From NCBI RefSeq assembly GCF_002051585.1, contig NZ_MZGX01000011.1, forward strand, positions 1-64,000: a DNA stretch of 64,000 bases. Reading direction: 5' to 3'. Below the pieces are notes generated by a model. That model was not told the origin of the DNA, did no database searches, and saw only the letters and a list, made by a program, of their open reading frames with translations. Below, piece after piece: positions 1 through 7,022 of the stretch. The stretch's first letter is position 1. Each line of letters opens with the position of its first letter. The DNA is from Ruminiclostridium hungatei. GTDB taxonomy: Bacteria > Bacillota > Clostridia > Acetivibrionales > DSM-1351. The position numbers were made by a program, and so were the translations under genes.

Positions 1-61
1 GTTGTCTTATGATATTCTGCTTTCCTTCACTCATCCCAGGTGTTTTTCTCGGTCTTCCCAT
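1..61 (-). CDS. IS256-family transposase, N-terminal fragment (runs off the window)
   Basis: A start codon at 61 on the minus strand is preceded by a strong AGGAGG (72-77) ten bases upstream. The 20 codons present read MGRPRKTPG then MSEGKQNIIRQ. From memory, the second part matches the conserved start of mutator-type (IS256) transposases, whose next residues describe a LLEEYDI-like helix, but those residues lie outside the window. A DNA-binding regulator starting MGRPRK is the alternative. The reading frame overlaps the 3' end of the small membrane protein gene on the same strand, which suggests insertion rather than a native operon. Confidence 0.6.
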   Translation of the reverse strand, partial: MGRPRKTPGMSEGKQNIIRQ

Positions 62-112
62 AATTTAAAAGCCTCCTGTGTTTTATTCTATCACAGAAGG
101 CTTTTACAGAAA
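1..112 (-). mobile_element. End of an IS256-like insertion sequence (partial)
   Basis: This stretch holds the putative transposase start and about 50 bases of leader containing an imperfect inverted repeat (around 68-107, AAAGCCT against AGGCTTT). The outer boundary is placed near 105-115 because the upstream membrane-protein frame stops looking natural there. The other IS end, and so the target duplication, is outside the window. The boundary is approximate. Confidence 0.45.
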
Positions 113-344
113 ATTTCTCGCAGTCTCTCTTTCTGAATGCTTCAAAGCCGCAAATACCAAGACCAACCAGCAAGACAACTACTGAAATAACCGTTATGTC
201 TAAAGTTCCCCTGCCGAGAAAAGCTCCCTTAAGGCCACCTATTCCATTGAAATTACATGGATTCAAAACAGCATCTATGTAATTGAACACGAAAATTACT
301 GCACCAAAAAGGAAAATGATCAGGCCAAAAATAAATCTTTTCAT
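27..344 (-). CDS. Small two-helix membrane protein, C-terminus probably replaced by IS read-through
   Basis: The protein has about 105 residues and an unknown function. Two hydrophobic segments are visible, an N-terminal one (IFGLIIFLFGAVIFVF) and a second near residue 50 (VISVVVLLVGLGICGF). The ATG at 344 is preferred over the GTG at 356 because an AGGGG motif lies about 11 bases upstream of the ATG but almost touches the GTG. The basic C-terminal tail after FRKRDCEKF is read from the presumed IS256-type insertion and overlaps the transposase start by 35 bases. The native protein probably had a different end. Confidence 0.5.
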   Translation of the reverse strand: MKRFIFGLIIFLFGAVIFVFNYIDAVLNPCNFNGIGGLKGAFLGRGTLDITVISVVVLLVGLGICGFEAFRKRDCEKFSVKAFCDRIKHRRLLNYGKTEKNTWDE

Positions 345-434
345 TATTTTATACACCCCTAAATTTTTCTGTTATGAAAATAATACCATAAGTTGCTGAT
401 ATTTTCATTGATTGAGTTATCAACTTTAAAGCTA

Positions 435-478
435 TTGACAAAACAGTATTATTCAAATATACTGACTATAAAGTCAGT
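435..478 (+). promoter_or_regulatory. Sigma-A promoter with overlapping palindromic operator (TetR autoregulation)
   Basis: TTGACA (435-440), 17 bases, then TATACT (458-463) gives a near-consensus promoter. The palindrome ACTGACTATAAAGTCAGT (461-478) overlaps the -10 box and lies 17 bases before the TetR start. This is the classic geometry for self-repression by the TetR protein that follows. The promoter and palindrome are seen; the bound protein is inferred. Confidence 0.75.
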
Positions 479-495
479 GAGTCAGAGGTCATTAT

Positions 496-1110
496 ATGAG
501 AAAGACAATGCGGCAAATAAAAAAAGAAAAAACGAAAGAACTTATACTTGAAACAGCATATGAATTGTTTTCAAGGCAAGGAATCCTGAACACACGAATG
601 TCCGATATTGCACAAGCTGCCGGAGTTTCTCATGGAACAGTGTTTTTGCACTTTGAAACCCAGGAAAGCTTGATTGCAGGAGTGGTTGAGTTTTATTGCA
701 GAAGTATTGCCGGACGTACTCATGAATTAGCTGAATCCTGTGCAAATTTGCAGGACTTCTTGATTGCTCATCTGCAGGGGATTACGGAATATGAGTCTTT
801 TTATTCAAGGCTTGTCATAGAAAACCGCATGCTTCCGGTCAGTGCAAGGGAGGTATGGATTAATATGCAGTCAGCCGTTTCCCAGCATTTCAGTCAGGTC
901 ATGGACCATGACAGGCAATCTATAAGAACAGACGTACCCCTTAGCATGCTCTTTAATATGTGGATGGGACTCATTCATTATTACTTGGAAAACAGTGATT
1001 TGTTTGCTCCTGGAGAAAGTGTATTACAGCGTTATTCAAAGGAATTATGTAATAATTATTATAAATTGATAATAGCGGGAAGGAAGGAACATCATGAAAA
1101 ATCCATTTGA
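496..1110 (+). CDS. TetR/AcrR-family transcriptional regulator
   Basis: This is a DNA-binding repressor of the TetR family, 204 residues, the usual family length. The N-terminal helix-turn-helix (about residues 12-58) has the typical pattern ILETAYELFSRQG, then MSDIAQAAGVSHGTVFLHF. The C-terminal half is the variable ligand-binding and dimerisation domain, so the effector cannot be told. It begins 17 bases after a palindrome over its own promoter, which suggests autorepression. Its 3' end overlaps the CMD-family gene by 17 bases, so the two are translationally coupled and the CMD protein is a likely target. Confidence 0.9.
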   Translation: MRKTMRQIKKEKTKELILETAYELFSRQGILNTRMSDIAQAAGVSHGTVFLHFETQESLIAGVVEFYCRSIAGRTHELAESCANLQDFLIAHLQGITEYESFYSRLVIENRMLPVSAREVWINMQSAVSQHFSQVMDHDRQSIRTDVPLSMLFNMWMGLIHYYLENSDLFAPGESVLQRYSKELCNNYYKLIIAGRKEHHEKSI

Positions 1111-1411
1111 CACACTGAAGCAGGAAGCACCTCAGGTAGCAGAGGCATTCAACAATCTCATTTCGGCGATTTCAAACACGGGAGGACTGGATGCAAAAAC
1201 GAGACAGCTTGTTTTTGTGGGAATTAAAGCGGCTCAAGGAGACACCGCGGCGGCAGTGGCCCATACACCAATGGCAAAGAAGGAAGGCGCTACCAGAGAA
1301 GAAATTAGGGACACCATACTGATGACTTTGACGGTGTCAGGGATACAGGGCATTACTCACTGTCTGATACCTGTGCTGGATGCCTATGACAGGGCTGGAT
1401 TGCAGCCATAG
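1094..1411 (+). CDS. Carboxymuconolactone decarboxylase (CMD/AhpD-like) family protein lacking the CxxC pair
   Basis: A single all-helical CMD-type domain of 105 residues. The conserved core LDAKTRQLVFVGIKAAQGD, the following AVAHTPMAKKEGATREEI and the helix after it match the family. AhpD-type members carry ExxCxxC before the His. Here that place reads KAAQGDTAAAVAH, with the His but no cysteines, so thiol peroxidase activity is unlikely. It starts inside the end of the TetR gene with AGGAAGG just upstream, so it is co-expressed. Binding or processing of a small molecule sensed by the regulator is only an inference. Confidence 0.8.
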   Translation: MKNPFDTLKQEAPQVAEAFNNLISAISNTGGLDAKTRQLVFVGIKAAQGDTAAAVAHTPMAKKEGATREEIRDTILMTLTVSGIQGITHCLIPVLDAYDRAGLQP

Positions 1412-1511
1412 GCAAACGGACTATTATGTGCCTGGTCAAGGCTTGGCTTGCAGGCAATATAAGCAATATGCTGCTCAGGCAGAGTTTTAAGAGGTGCAGG
1501 AGGTGAACAGG

Positions 1512-1826
1512 GTGGGGGTATTATCTGAACTGCCCAATATTGGGGAAGCGGTTGAAAAGCAGCTCAATCAAGTCGGGATTACCACTTGTGAACAGTTGAA
1601 GGAATGCGGCAGTAAGCAGGCATGGCTGAAAATACGGTTAATAGATTCTTCAGCCTGCATCCATCGTCTATATGCTCTGGAGGGTGCGATACAAGGTATA
1701 AGGAAGAATCAGCTACCCCCTGAAATAAAAGCGGAGCTGAAGGAGTTTTACATGTTATATCAGCCGGATAAAATATTAAACTGGCTTGGTGAACCTCACC
1801 ACGGCAAGGACAAGGATTCTGATTAA
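1512..1826 (+). CDS. TfoX/Sxy C-terminal domain protein
   Basis: A stand-alone TfoX_C domain of 104 residues. It shows the helix-hairpin-like LPNIGEAVEKQLNQVGI near the start, then TTCEQLKECGSKQAWLKI and LYALEGAIQGIRK, typical of the C-terminal domain of TfoX competence proteins. The N-terminal TfoX domain is absent. The GTG at 1512 is chosen because AGGAGG (1498-1503) lies eight bases upstream; GTGs at 1494 and 1503 lack such a site. Many Firmicutes carry solo copies with no known function, so a competence role should not be assumed. Confidence 0.8.
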   Translation: MGVLSELPNIGEAVEKQLNQVGITTCEQLKECGSKQAWLKIRLIDSSACIHRLYALEGAIQGIRKNQLPPEIKAELKEFYMLYQPDKILNWLGEPHHGKDKDSD

Positions 1827-1992
1827 GAAAACAGACTTGGATAGATTATACCCTTTGATAGGCTGTATGGCATGGGAAACATAAATTCCTAAACATTATG
1901 GGATTCCGTGGCATTAATCCAAAAAATAAAATATAATCTAGTTATGGTGATTCCATAACAATTGATTAAATTTTAGTAAGAGGAGGGGCCAT

Positions 1993-2304
1993 ATGTCAAC
2001 ATTCACATTGGAAACATATTTATTTGAGAGAAAAACGGCTTTTTGTAATTTCCTGAATCCGACTACAAACATAAATTATACATTCCACTTTCACAGCATC
2101 CTTGAAGCTATATATAAAAATTTACTGCTGCTGCCATACAGCAATTGGGAAAGCAGAAAGTCCTTTGTTCCGGCAAAAACAGCAGCATCTGAAAATATAG
2201 ACCCCATTGTTTTTCCTCAGAAATATCTGTCAGCTAATACTCTCCATCAACGCTCCACTCCCTCCCTTACTATTAAAAAATTTATAAAGCTTCACGGACT
2301 GTGA
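1993..2304 (+). CDS. Hypothetical protein, 103 residues
   Basis: I do not recognise this protein. It is supported mainly by an excellent ribosome binding site (AGAGGAGGGG ending about six bases before the ATG) and by a terminator hairpin just after the stop. It is rich in Phe, Leu, Tyr and Ser, with no clear membrane helix or motif. An imperfect palindrome, TTATGGTGATTCCATAA (1942-1958), lies upstream and could be an operator. A non-coding transcript with a chance frame remains possible. Confidence 0.45.
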   Translation: MSTFTLETYLFERKTAFCNFLNPTTNINYTFHFHSILEAIYKNLLLLPYSNWESRKSFVPAKTAASENIDPIVFPQKYLSANTLHQRSTPSLTIKKFIKLHGL

Positions 2305-2313
2305 CTAAAAAAT

Positions 2314-2350
2314 ATTCCGGCTCATGGCATGGTGGCTGCCGGAATTGTTT
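2314..2350 (+). terminator. Rho-independent terminator
   Basis: ATTCCGGC (2314-2321) pairs with GCCGGAAT (2338-2345), followed by TGTTTT. It closes the transcript of the 103-residue unknown. Confidence 0.65.
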
Positions 2351-2443
2351 TAAGCCGGCGGAGAGGTGAAAGGTTTGCAGTTCAGACAGCGGACAGGCTG
2401 CAGCTTTTGGGCAGAGAGTTTGACATATAAGGGAGGAACTGCA

Positions 2444-2791
2444 ATGGATAAGAAAAAAATTCTCTTGTTAAATATAAAAATGAAAGAACTGGGCAGCATC
2501 CAGTGGTCCCCTACCGGCGAAATATCCGCATACATGCTGGTAAGGAAATCGGCTCTTACAATGCAAATAGCCGCATATCTGAAGGAAATAATTGACGAAA
2601 AAAGCTTATGCGTTTTCAAGGCAGAGAAGAGGGTGGCCCAAAAGGGTGAGCCTTCAAAAATGGCATTGATTGAAAAAAAGGCTTCTATAGCAATTACCGA
2701 TGAACTATTTCCTATTGCGCTTATAACAGCAATTAATAAAAAAAGAGATTGGGCTGAAAAAATATTTGCAATACTTGAGGCTGATAAATAA
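2444..2791 (+). CDS. Hypothetical protein, 115 residues
   Basis: I do not recognise the family. The ATG at 2444 follows GGGAGGAACTGCA, a good ribosome binding site, so it is preferred to the upstream in-frame start at 2366. The protein is Lys-rich, begins MDKKKILLLNIKMKELG and shows alternating hydrophobic stretches (ITDELFPIALITAINKK) without a membrane helix. A terminator follows directly, so it is probably monocistronic. Confidence 0.6.
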   Translation: MDKKKILLLNIKMKELGSIQWSPTGEISAYMLVRKSALTMQIAAYLKEIIDEKSLCVFKAEKRVAQKGEPSKMALIEKKASIAITDELFPIALITAINKKRDWAEKIFAILEADK

Positions 2792-2837
2792 GATTAAATA
2801 AGTTGTTTCATCATCCGGCATATGGACCGTGAAGGCC

Positions 2838-2873
2838 GCAGCGAAGGGATTCTTCAGCTTTGCTGCTTTTTTT
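2838..2873 (+). terminator. Rho-independent terminator
   Basis: GCAGCGAAG (2838-2846) pairs with CTTTGCTGC (2858-2866, one G-U pair) and is followed by seven T. It ends the preceding small gene. Confidence 0.8.
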
Positions 2874-3011
2874 ATGCGCTTTTTAAATCAGTTTTATAAA
2901 AATATTGGTAAAAATATGTTGAAAATCCACAATATTACATGATAAGATATTCTCATAAATTAAATATAGTAGTAATCAATTAAAAAGATAGTGGTCATAA
3001 AGTCAATTGCG

Positions 3012-3146
3012 GTTGAAACCTCCGCCTTACAGGCGAAGATGTGCTTTAAAGCATTTTGTTTTGAAGGTTTCAACGGTTTGAGTTTTAAGAGTCTGTACTT
3101 CAGGAGGCTTTAGCCTCAAACCCAAACCATCGGCTTTTTAGCCGAT
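3012..3146 (+). other. Highly structured non-coding element (IS200/IS605-derived PATE-like relic or structured RNA)
   Basis: Within the 800-base gap 2792-3590 there is one dense structured block. A perfect 10-bp helix, GTTGAAACCT (3012-3021) with AGGTTTCAAC (3065-3074), encloses two hairpins: CGCCT/AGGCG (3023-3035) and TGCT/AGCA (3042-3053). Next comes GGTTTGAG (3075-3082) pairing with CTCAAACC (3115-3122), which competes with hairpin GAGGC-TTTA-GCCTC (3104-3117). Last is a 7-bp hairpin ATCGGCT/AGCCGAT (3129-3146). Hairpins with TTTA/TTTT loops resemble IS200/IS605 subterminal palindromes, so a non-autonomous relic is one reading and a cis-acting or small RNA another. I see no supported gene in the rest of the gap. 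Confidence 0.55.
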
Positions 3147-3590
3147 AGTAATTAACTCTATATATAAAATCAGTACTCTTACCTGTAAAATGACTGAATT
3201 ACCTGTTGCACTAACTCGTCACATCACACTCAAGCATACTATTGGTTCAAATATTTGGTTCACAAGGCATAGAACACTCTCCGGATATGTCTGTCCTGAT
3301 GGCTGTCCGGCTATAGCTGTTTTTTGCTGTTCAAAAATCGTATATTTTACCAAAATGATATGCGCTTATGATAATAAGGTTTTCGGGATTTTTAAGAGGG
3401 GCTTTCAGCTTGACATCAAAAGGATTACTACCTGATTTTATGTGTAAAGGGGGATTGATATGTATGCATATTACTTTCTTAAGCTCAGCTTCAGGCTTGA
3501 AAGTATTATGCCTATGCTATTTTTGATAAGTTAGCGGATTGAAGCCACGAGTAAAAATCACAGACAAAAGTTATTTATGGAGGTAGAGAA

Positions 3591-4523
3591 ATGCGTAATT
3601 TAAAGAATTTGACAAGAGTGCTTCTGATTATGGCACTTATAGCATCGTGTATATTTGTTCAGAGTCCGGTTATAAATGCTGAAAGTGCTGCGGCTGCGGC
3701 AGTACAGTGCGGAGATGTGAATAGTGACGGCAGTGTTGATGCCATCGATTTTGCATTGCTGAAGTCCTATATATTGGGTAAGACCACATCTATAAATAAA
3801 GAAGCCGCAGAAACAAATGCCGACTCATCGGTTGATGCCATTGACCTGGCAAACCTGCAGAAATTCTTATTGGGAACCATCAGCAAACTGCCGGTTGTAT
3901 CAAACAATAAAATTGTGGCACTGACCTTTGACGACGGGCCGGATGTTACATTGACACCGCTGGTATTGGATAAGCTTGATAAATACAAGGTTCCGGCCAC
4001 ATTTATGATGATAGGTCAGAAGCTTAATGATTCTACTGCTCCTGTAGTAAGAAGAATCATAAACATGGGCTGTGAAATAGGAAATCATTCCTGGGGTTAT
4101 TCAAGCATGTCCGGCATGCAGGCTGCAGAAATCAAAAAGTCTGTCAGCGACACGAATGCCGCAATATTGAAATATTCGGGCACAACTCCGAAATTCTTCC
4201 GTGCCCCCAATCTTTCAATCAGCAGCACCATGTTAAGTGCAATCGACCTGACTTTTGTAAACGGTGTTACCTGCAATGACTGGGTTCAGTCAACCAGTGC
4301 CCAGGAACGTGCAAATGCCATAATAAGCGGAGCCAGAGACGGAGCCATATTCCTGATGCACGATGTACAGCCGCTGCCCCATCCTACACCTGAAGCGCTG
4401 GATATAATAATACCTACCTTGAAAAATCAGGGCTATGAATTTGTAACCCTGAGTCAGTTGTTTGAGCGCAAGGGTGTCAAATTGAGTCCTACTGACGATA
4501 AGGCCTATACATATGTACCCTAG
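3591..4523 (+). CDS. Cellulosomal polysaccharide deacetylase: signal peptide, dockerin, CE4/NodB domain
   Basis: A secreted enzyme of 310 residues. A signal peptide (about 1-30) is followed by a type I dockerin of two calcium-loop repeats (residues 41-63 with D42, N44, D46, D50, D53; residues 74-96 with E74, N76, D78, D82, D85). These dock onto scaffoldin cohesins, so the enzyme belongs to the cellulosome. The NodB domain (about 105-300) shows TFDDGP (D114, D115), GNHSWGY, FRAP (R204) and LMHD (H257). CE4 enzymes remove acetyl groups from xylan, chitin or peptidoglycan; acetylxylan is the likely substrate here. The second metal-binding His of the HSxxH motif is Tyr170. The dockerin lies N-terminal to the catalytic domain. 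The gene stands alone. Confidence 0.92.
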   Translation: MRNLKNLTRVLLIMALIASCIFVQSPVINAESAAAAAVQCGDVNSDGSVDAIDFALLKSYILGKTTSINKEAAETNADSSVDAIDLANLQKFLLGTISKLPVVSNNKIVALTFDDGPDVTLTPLVLDKLDKYKVPATFMMIGQKLNDSTAPVVRRIINMGCEIGNHSWGYSSMSGMQAAEIKKSVSDTNAAILKYSGTTPKFFRAPNLSISSTMLSAIDLTFVNGVTCNDWVQSTSAQERANAIISGARDGAIFLMHDVQPLPHPTPEALDIIIPTLKNQGYEFVTLSQLFERKGVKLSPTDDKAYTYVP

Positions 4524-4572
4524 GGACTTATATTTATAACTGAAATAAAAAAAGGCACAAGCGTATCAGTGG

Positions 4573-4596
4573 TGTGCTCCCCGTCAAGTAGACAGG
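4573..4596 (+). mobile_element. Possible IS3-family terminal-repeat relic
   Basis: The segment TGTGCTCCCC followed by GTCAAGTAGACAGG resembles the tips of IS3-family elements (TGxxxTGxxCCCC then AGTTAGACA). There is no transposase nearby and no matching second end, so at most a solo remnant remains. Confidence 0.3.
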
Positions 4597-4620
4597 GTAA
4601 ATAATCAAAAGTTTATGATG

Positions 4621-4658
4621 ACCGTCATCTCATATAATAACAGAGATGACGGTTTTTC
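4621..4658 (+). terminator. Rho-independent terminator
   Basis: ACCGTCATCTC (4621-4631) pairs perfectly with GAGATGACGGT (4643-4653) and is followed by TTTTCTT. It probably ends the deacetylase transcript and lies between convergent genes. Confidence 0.8.
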
Positions 4659-4764
4659 TTATTTATTTTATCAAACAAAGTCCATTACGGTTCAAAGCCT
4701 TCGTCAGCCAGGCAGATTAGGCTTGCAAGCCGGCTTTGAAAGCAGTTTGGTTTTACGGATATTT

Positions 4765-5487
4765 CTACAGGCTGTCAAAAAGTCTCAGTCTGTATGCGTT
4801 CACAGCGGTATCCCCCAGTTTATCCATCAAGCGGTAGTTTGCCACCGCGCCAACTGCCGCACCAATAACAGGAACAAGCTGCAGCATCTTGGCAAGATCG
4901 ATATAATCCCTGTACTCCTGTTGAAAACTTCTCCAGTCAAAGGAGTTCATATCCTGCGGCAGAGTTTCGGAGAAGCTTTTCCAATCCAGTACCTGGAGGT
5001 ATATTTCCCGGGTCTTCTGCTGGCTTGAAAAGGCAAGCTGGAAGACATATAAAAGGTACAGGCGCTCTTTGTAGTCTGTTATATCAAATCCGTATATAGA
5101 GGCGGCATCAAAAAGAAATTTAAGCTTAAGGCTCAGAAGAATAGGGAAGTCAGCAATTCCCAGGAATATGCCTCCTGAACCGGTCCAGGCCCCGCTGGCT
5201 GCCGCTGTTTTCCTATAGAAACCGATTTTATCCCGGACAAGCTGTTCCCTTACTTCCAGAGAGGCGCCTGCCAAGGGCAATGCAGAGGTTAATTCAGAGC
5301 CGAATAAAACCGCCCTCACCATATTTTTTATTGTCTCTGTAACAACCCTGTGTGCTCTTTCCGGAATAAGTCCATTTACCTTGTTCTGAACTCCTTTACT
5401 GAGGCGGCTGGCCAGTGACGGCTGCTTCAGCATCTCACACTGCCAGCGTCCCAACTCTTCCATTGCAGCTTGTTCGTAACTGTACAT
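4765..5487 (-). CDS. EcsC-family protein
   Basis: A 240-residue protein of the EcsC family, named after the third gene of the Bacillus ecs locus. The hallmark glycine-rich stretch appears mid-protein (ASGAWTGSGGIFLGIADFPI, about residues 97-116), followed by LLSLKLKFLFDAASIYGFDI. A second small-residue hydrophobic stretch near the C-terminus (LQLVPVIGAAVGAVANYRLM) may touch membrane. The start has GGAGAGC eight bases upstream. It is not next to an ecsAB transporter. The molecular function of the family is unknown. Confidence 0.8.
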   Translation of the reverse strand: MYSYEQAAMEELGRWQCEMLKQPSLASRLSKGVQNKVNGLIPERAHRVVTETIKNMVRAVLFGSELTSALPLAGASLEVREQLVRDKIGFYRKTAAASGAWTGSGGIFLGIADFPILLSLKLKFLFDAASIYGFDITDYKERLYLLYVFQLAFSSQQKTREIYLQVLDWKSFSETLPQDMNSFDWRSFQQEYRDYIDLAKMLQLVPVIGAAVGAVANYRLMDKLGDTAVNAYRLRLFDSL

Positions 5488-5684
5488 TGTTTGCTCTCCT
5501 TAAAAATATCATGAAAAGAGGTCTGCATGACCAGCTTCTGCACGGCATTATTTATCATGCATATGTTAATATACGCCGCCGGACAGGTTTTGTATGATTG
5601 CAAACAAACCGGGGCATATTTGGGGTTTAGCTTTTGTTTATGCTATACTGTAATAAAATGTTTAGTTAGCTGAGAGGAAAAGAT

Positions 5685-6224
5685 ATGTCAGACTACATAT
5701 TAACCTTTACCAAAACCAGATTTTATCCTCTGGAACCGATTAAGGAGGATATAAAGATTGAAGATATTGCTCATGCACTGTCGATGATGACAAGGGCCAA
5801 CGGGCATTTCAGGCATTTCTATTCAGTGGCCCAGCATTCCATAGGCTGCTGCAGGGAGGCCCTCAGCAGAGGATATTCAAAAAGAGTACAGTTGGGCTGC
5901 CTGCTGCACGACGCAAGCGAAAGCTATATCTCTGATTTGACAAGGCCTGTAAAAAGAAATCTGCCGGAATACTTTGAGATTGAAGACAGGCTTCAAAAGG
6001 TAATATACGAAAGGTTCGGGCTGGGAGACATATCAGAAGCCGAGCTTTTGCAGATATATTCTGTGGATGATTCCCTCCTGTATTATGAATTCAATGAACT
6101 GATGGATGTCCAATTATTTGAGACCAGGCCATATATTTCCGAGGGGCAGGATTTTTCACAGAGAACTTTTGCAAGCGTCGAGGAGGAATTCCTTGGCTTG
6201 TTCGGAGAACTGACGGAGCAATAG
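5685..6224 (+). CDS. HD-domain phosphohydrolase
   Basis: A 179-residue metal-dependent phosphohydrolase of the HD superfamily, resembling YfbR-like nucleotidases and hydrolases. Metal ligands are visible in order: His in GHFRHFYSVAQHS, the HD pair in LLHDASE (about residue 75), and the downstream Asp in the ISDLTRPVK segment. The first residues (YILTFTKTRFYPLEP) are typical of a phage- and Firmicute-type subgroup. The start has GAGAGGAAAAG upstream. The substrate is unknown, a (deoxy)nucleotide being most plausible. A second HD protein follows 140 bases downstream on the same strand. Confidence 0.85.
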   Translation: MSDYILTFTKTRFYPLEPIKEDIKIEDIAHALSMMTRANGHFRHFYSVAQHSIGCCREALSRGYSKRVQLGCLLHDASESYISDLTRPVKRNLPEYFEIEDRLQKVIYERFGLGDISEAELLQIYSVDDSLLYYEFNELMDVQLFETRPYISEGQDFSQRTFASVEEEFLGLFGELTEQ

Positions 6225-6364
6225 GCTGACCCTGCCGCATGAAAAAAAGACACAATAAAGTTGTTGTGGAATACTCCTTTTGCTGCAATTATGAGAATAT
6301 TGAGGAATAATAGGGCAATATAAAGGAAAACTATCAGTTAAACAAGTTCAAGGTGTGAGAAAAA

Positions 6365-6976
6365 ATGGACAGAGCCAGCAAGATATTTATTGATATTCAG
6401 TCACATTTACTGGAGGATGATAAGCCCTCCCTTTATATTGAAGAATTGTCCCGTTCAGAATTATTCGGGAGTTATCCCCTTGTTATGTTAAAGGAATTAA
6501 AAAAGACAGACCAGTCTCCCAAACATCATCCCGAGGGTAATGTGTGGAACCATACAATGCTTGTGGTTGATCAGGCGGCAAAGGTCAAGGTACAGAGCAG
6601 TGACCCCGGAGCCTTTATGTGGGCTGCACTGCTCCACGATATAGGAAAACCCGCTACCACAAAAATCCGTAAGGGCAGGATTACCTCCTATGACCATGAT
6701 ATAGCGGGAGCTGAACTTACGGTAAAGTTTCTGAAGGAATTTACAGACCATGAGATTTTTATTGAAAAGGTTGCAGAACTGGTGAGATGGCACATGCAGA
6801 TTTTATTTGTTATAAACAACCTGCCCTTTGCCGATGTAAAGAAAATGAAAAGCAGGACAGATATAAAAGAAGTGGCTTTGCTGGGCTTCTGTGACCGGAT
6901 GGGAAGGCTTGGAGCCAATCAGGCTGAGGAGACAGGCAATATAGAAAAGTTCCTGCTGAAGGTTTCAGACATGTAG
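6365..6976 (+). CDS. HDIG-domain phosphohydrolase
   Basis: A 203-residue HD/HDIG protein. The motif order HPEGNVWNHTMLVVD, then LLHDIGKPATTK (about residues 98-109) and YDHDIAGAEL, matches the HD domain of bacterial tRNA nucleotidyltransferase-like and related hydrolases, but the nucleotidyltransferase domain is absent. It is expected to hydrolyse a phosphoester with divalent metal. The physiological substrate cannot be told from sequence. It follows the other HD gene but after a 140-base gap, so co-transcription is uncertain. Confidence 0.85.
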   Translation: MDRASKIFIDIQSHLLEDDKPSLYIEELSRSELFGSYPLVMLKELKKTDQSPKHHPEGNVWNHTMLVVDQAAKVKVQSSDPGAFMWAALLHDIGKPATTKIRKGRITSYDHDIAGAELTVKFLKEFTDHEIFIEKVAELVRWHMQILFVINNLPFADVKKMKSRTDIKEVALLGFCDRMGRLGANQAEETGNIEKFLLKVSDM

Positions 6977-7022
6977 AAAAGGAGAGGGCGGAAGATAGCT
7001 TCCTGTCCCTCCCTTATGTTTT

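Noticed and set aside
3190-3435. 81-codon open frame before the deacetylase
   Set aside because: It has no ribosome binding site, unusual composition and no recognisable motif, and it lies in a structured non-coding region.
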